Translations under genes and position numbers: made by a program
In this document: one piece after another, positions 33,309 to 33,605 of the stretch
How positions within the stretch are numbered: position 1 is the stretch's first letter
Layout of the letters: every line of letters starts with the position of its first letter
From: an uncultured Cyclobacteriaceae bacterium
Lineage (GTDB): Bacteria; Bacteroidota; Bacteroidia; Cytophagales; Cyclobacteriaceae
DNA length: 33,605 nucleotides
Assembly (NCBI GenBank): GCA_937958005.1
Contig: CALGOB010000053.1
Span: 1 to 33,605 of the forward strand
Direction: 5' to 3'
Notes under the pieces: generated by a model
Database searches by the model: none
What the model saw: only the letters and a program-made list of their open reading frames with translations
Told to the model about the DNA's origin: nothing

Positions 33309-33605
33309 ATTTTTTCCTTGAATAGTTCTAACCTGATTAATTCATGAATCTTTGTGATGAGAAGCTTAAGTAGCTGTTAGTTAGTGGCTCTCACAGGATT
33401 TCAACACGTAGGAATAATAGATTATTTTGAGTATCGAAATTTGAGCAAGTCGCTAAATGATAGTTAATTAGGGTCTACTTGAATTTAACTTTGACATAAA
33501 AAACATAACTATTTCATGACGAATAAAACAAAATGAGGGGTCAAAGATCAATTTGAGCTTATTTTCACAATAAGTATTGCACTGATTTTAAATTTAAAAA
33601 ACACC
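33309..33605. other. Right edge, possible old family A-like repeat
   Basis: No gene seen. Between about 33330 and 33491 there are family A-like fragments, such as AACCTGATTAATTCATGAAT at one end, AAGTAGCTGTTAGTTAG, and CGCTAAATGATAGTTAATTAGGGT near the other, ending in TTTAA. The match is weak, and the region is otherwise featureless AT-rich DNA. Confidence 0.3.

Noticed and set aside
1-33605. tRNA, rRNA or known riboswitch genes
   Set aside because: No stretch with a convincing tRNA cloverleaf, rRNA conserved segment or riboswitch core was recognised by eye; a covariance-model scan would be needed to exclude small RNAs.

Overview
The window looks like part of an AT-rich Bacteroidota chromosome, most likely a marine Cytophagales-type bacterium. 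The evidence is: a giant secreted protein with a C-terminal type IX secretion (T9SS) sorting domain; an exosortase of the XrtN type beside its VIT-domain partner; a periplasmic beta-propeller hybrid sensor kinase; weak Shine-Dalgarno sequences; and promoter-like TAnnTTTG/TAnnTTCG boxes. This assignment is inference; no rRNA, tRNA or phylogenetic marker was seen.

Layout. 1-5565: two tandem recQ-type helicase genes, each about 705 codons, clearly paralogous. 5981-6835: an AraC-family regulator. 7113-8046: a calcineurin-like phosphoesterase overlapping a tiny two-helix membrane protein. 8349-9116: an outer-membrane beta-barrel-like protein. 9465-13739: a three-gene overlapping operon, which is the most distinctive part of the window: a polytopic VIT-domain protein with a PEP-type C-terminal sorting tail, an exosortase (XrtN-like), and a VanZ-like membrane protein. 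Two copies of a 17-bp palindrome lie upstream. 13920-14414 (minus): exported YHS-domain protein. 15106-19257 (minus): a 1383-residue two-component hybrid kinase. 20494-23202 (plus): cupin-like protein, arginase and an AAA/ABC-type ATPase. 23631-25022 (minus): MATE exporter. 25825-33048 (plus): a 2407-residue metalloprotease-like, multi-domain, T9SS-secreted protein.

The gaps between genes are unusually full of short repeats of about 85-200 bp with terminal inverted repeats and no transposase (families A-F below). Several are degenerate palindromes along their whole length. Full-length family A copies are flanked by TTTAA, and one copy has demonstrably landed inside a copy of another family, which shows that TTTAA is a target-site duplication. 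A deletion derivative is exactly the size expected from recombination between two internal 14-bp direct repeats. Three elements sit directly at or within a few bases of stop codons (recQ1, the hybrid kinase, the MATE gene), so they may act as gene-end hairpins.

How the genes fit together: the envelope theme dominates. One operon is devoted to exosortase sorting, one giant protein exits through T9SS, and there are an outer-membrane barrel, an exported YHS protein and a periplasm-sensing kinase. The recQ pair, arginase, ATPase and MATE genes look like ordinary housekeeping or accessory genes without an evident functional link to these.
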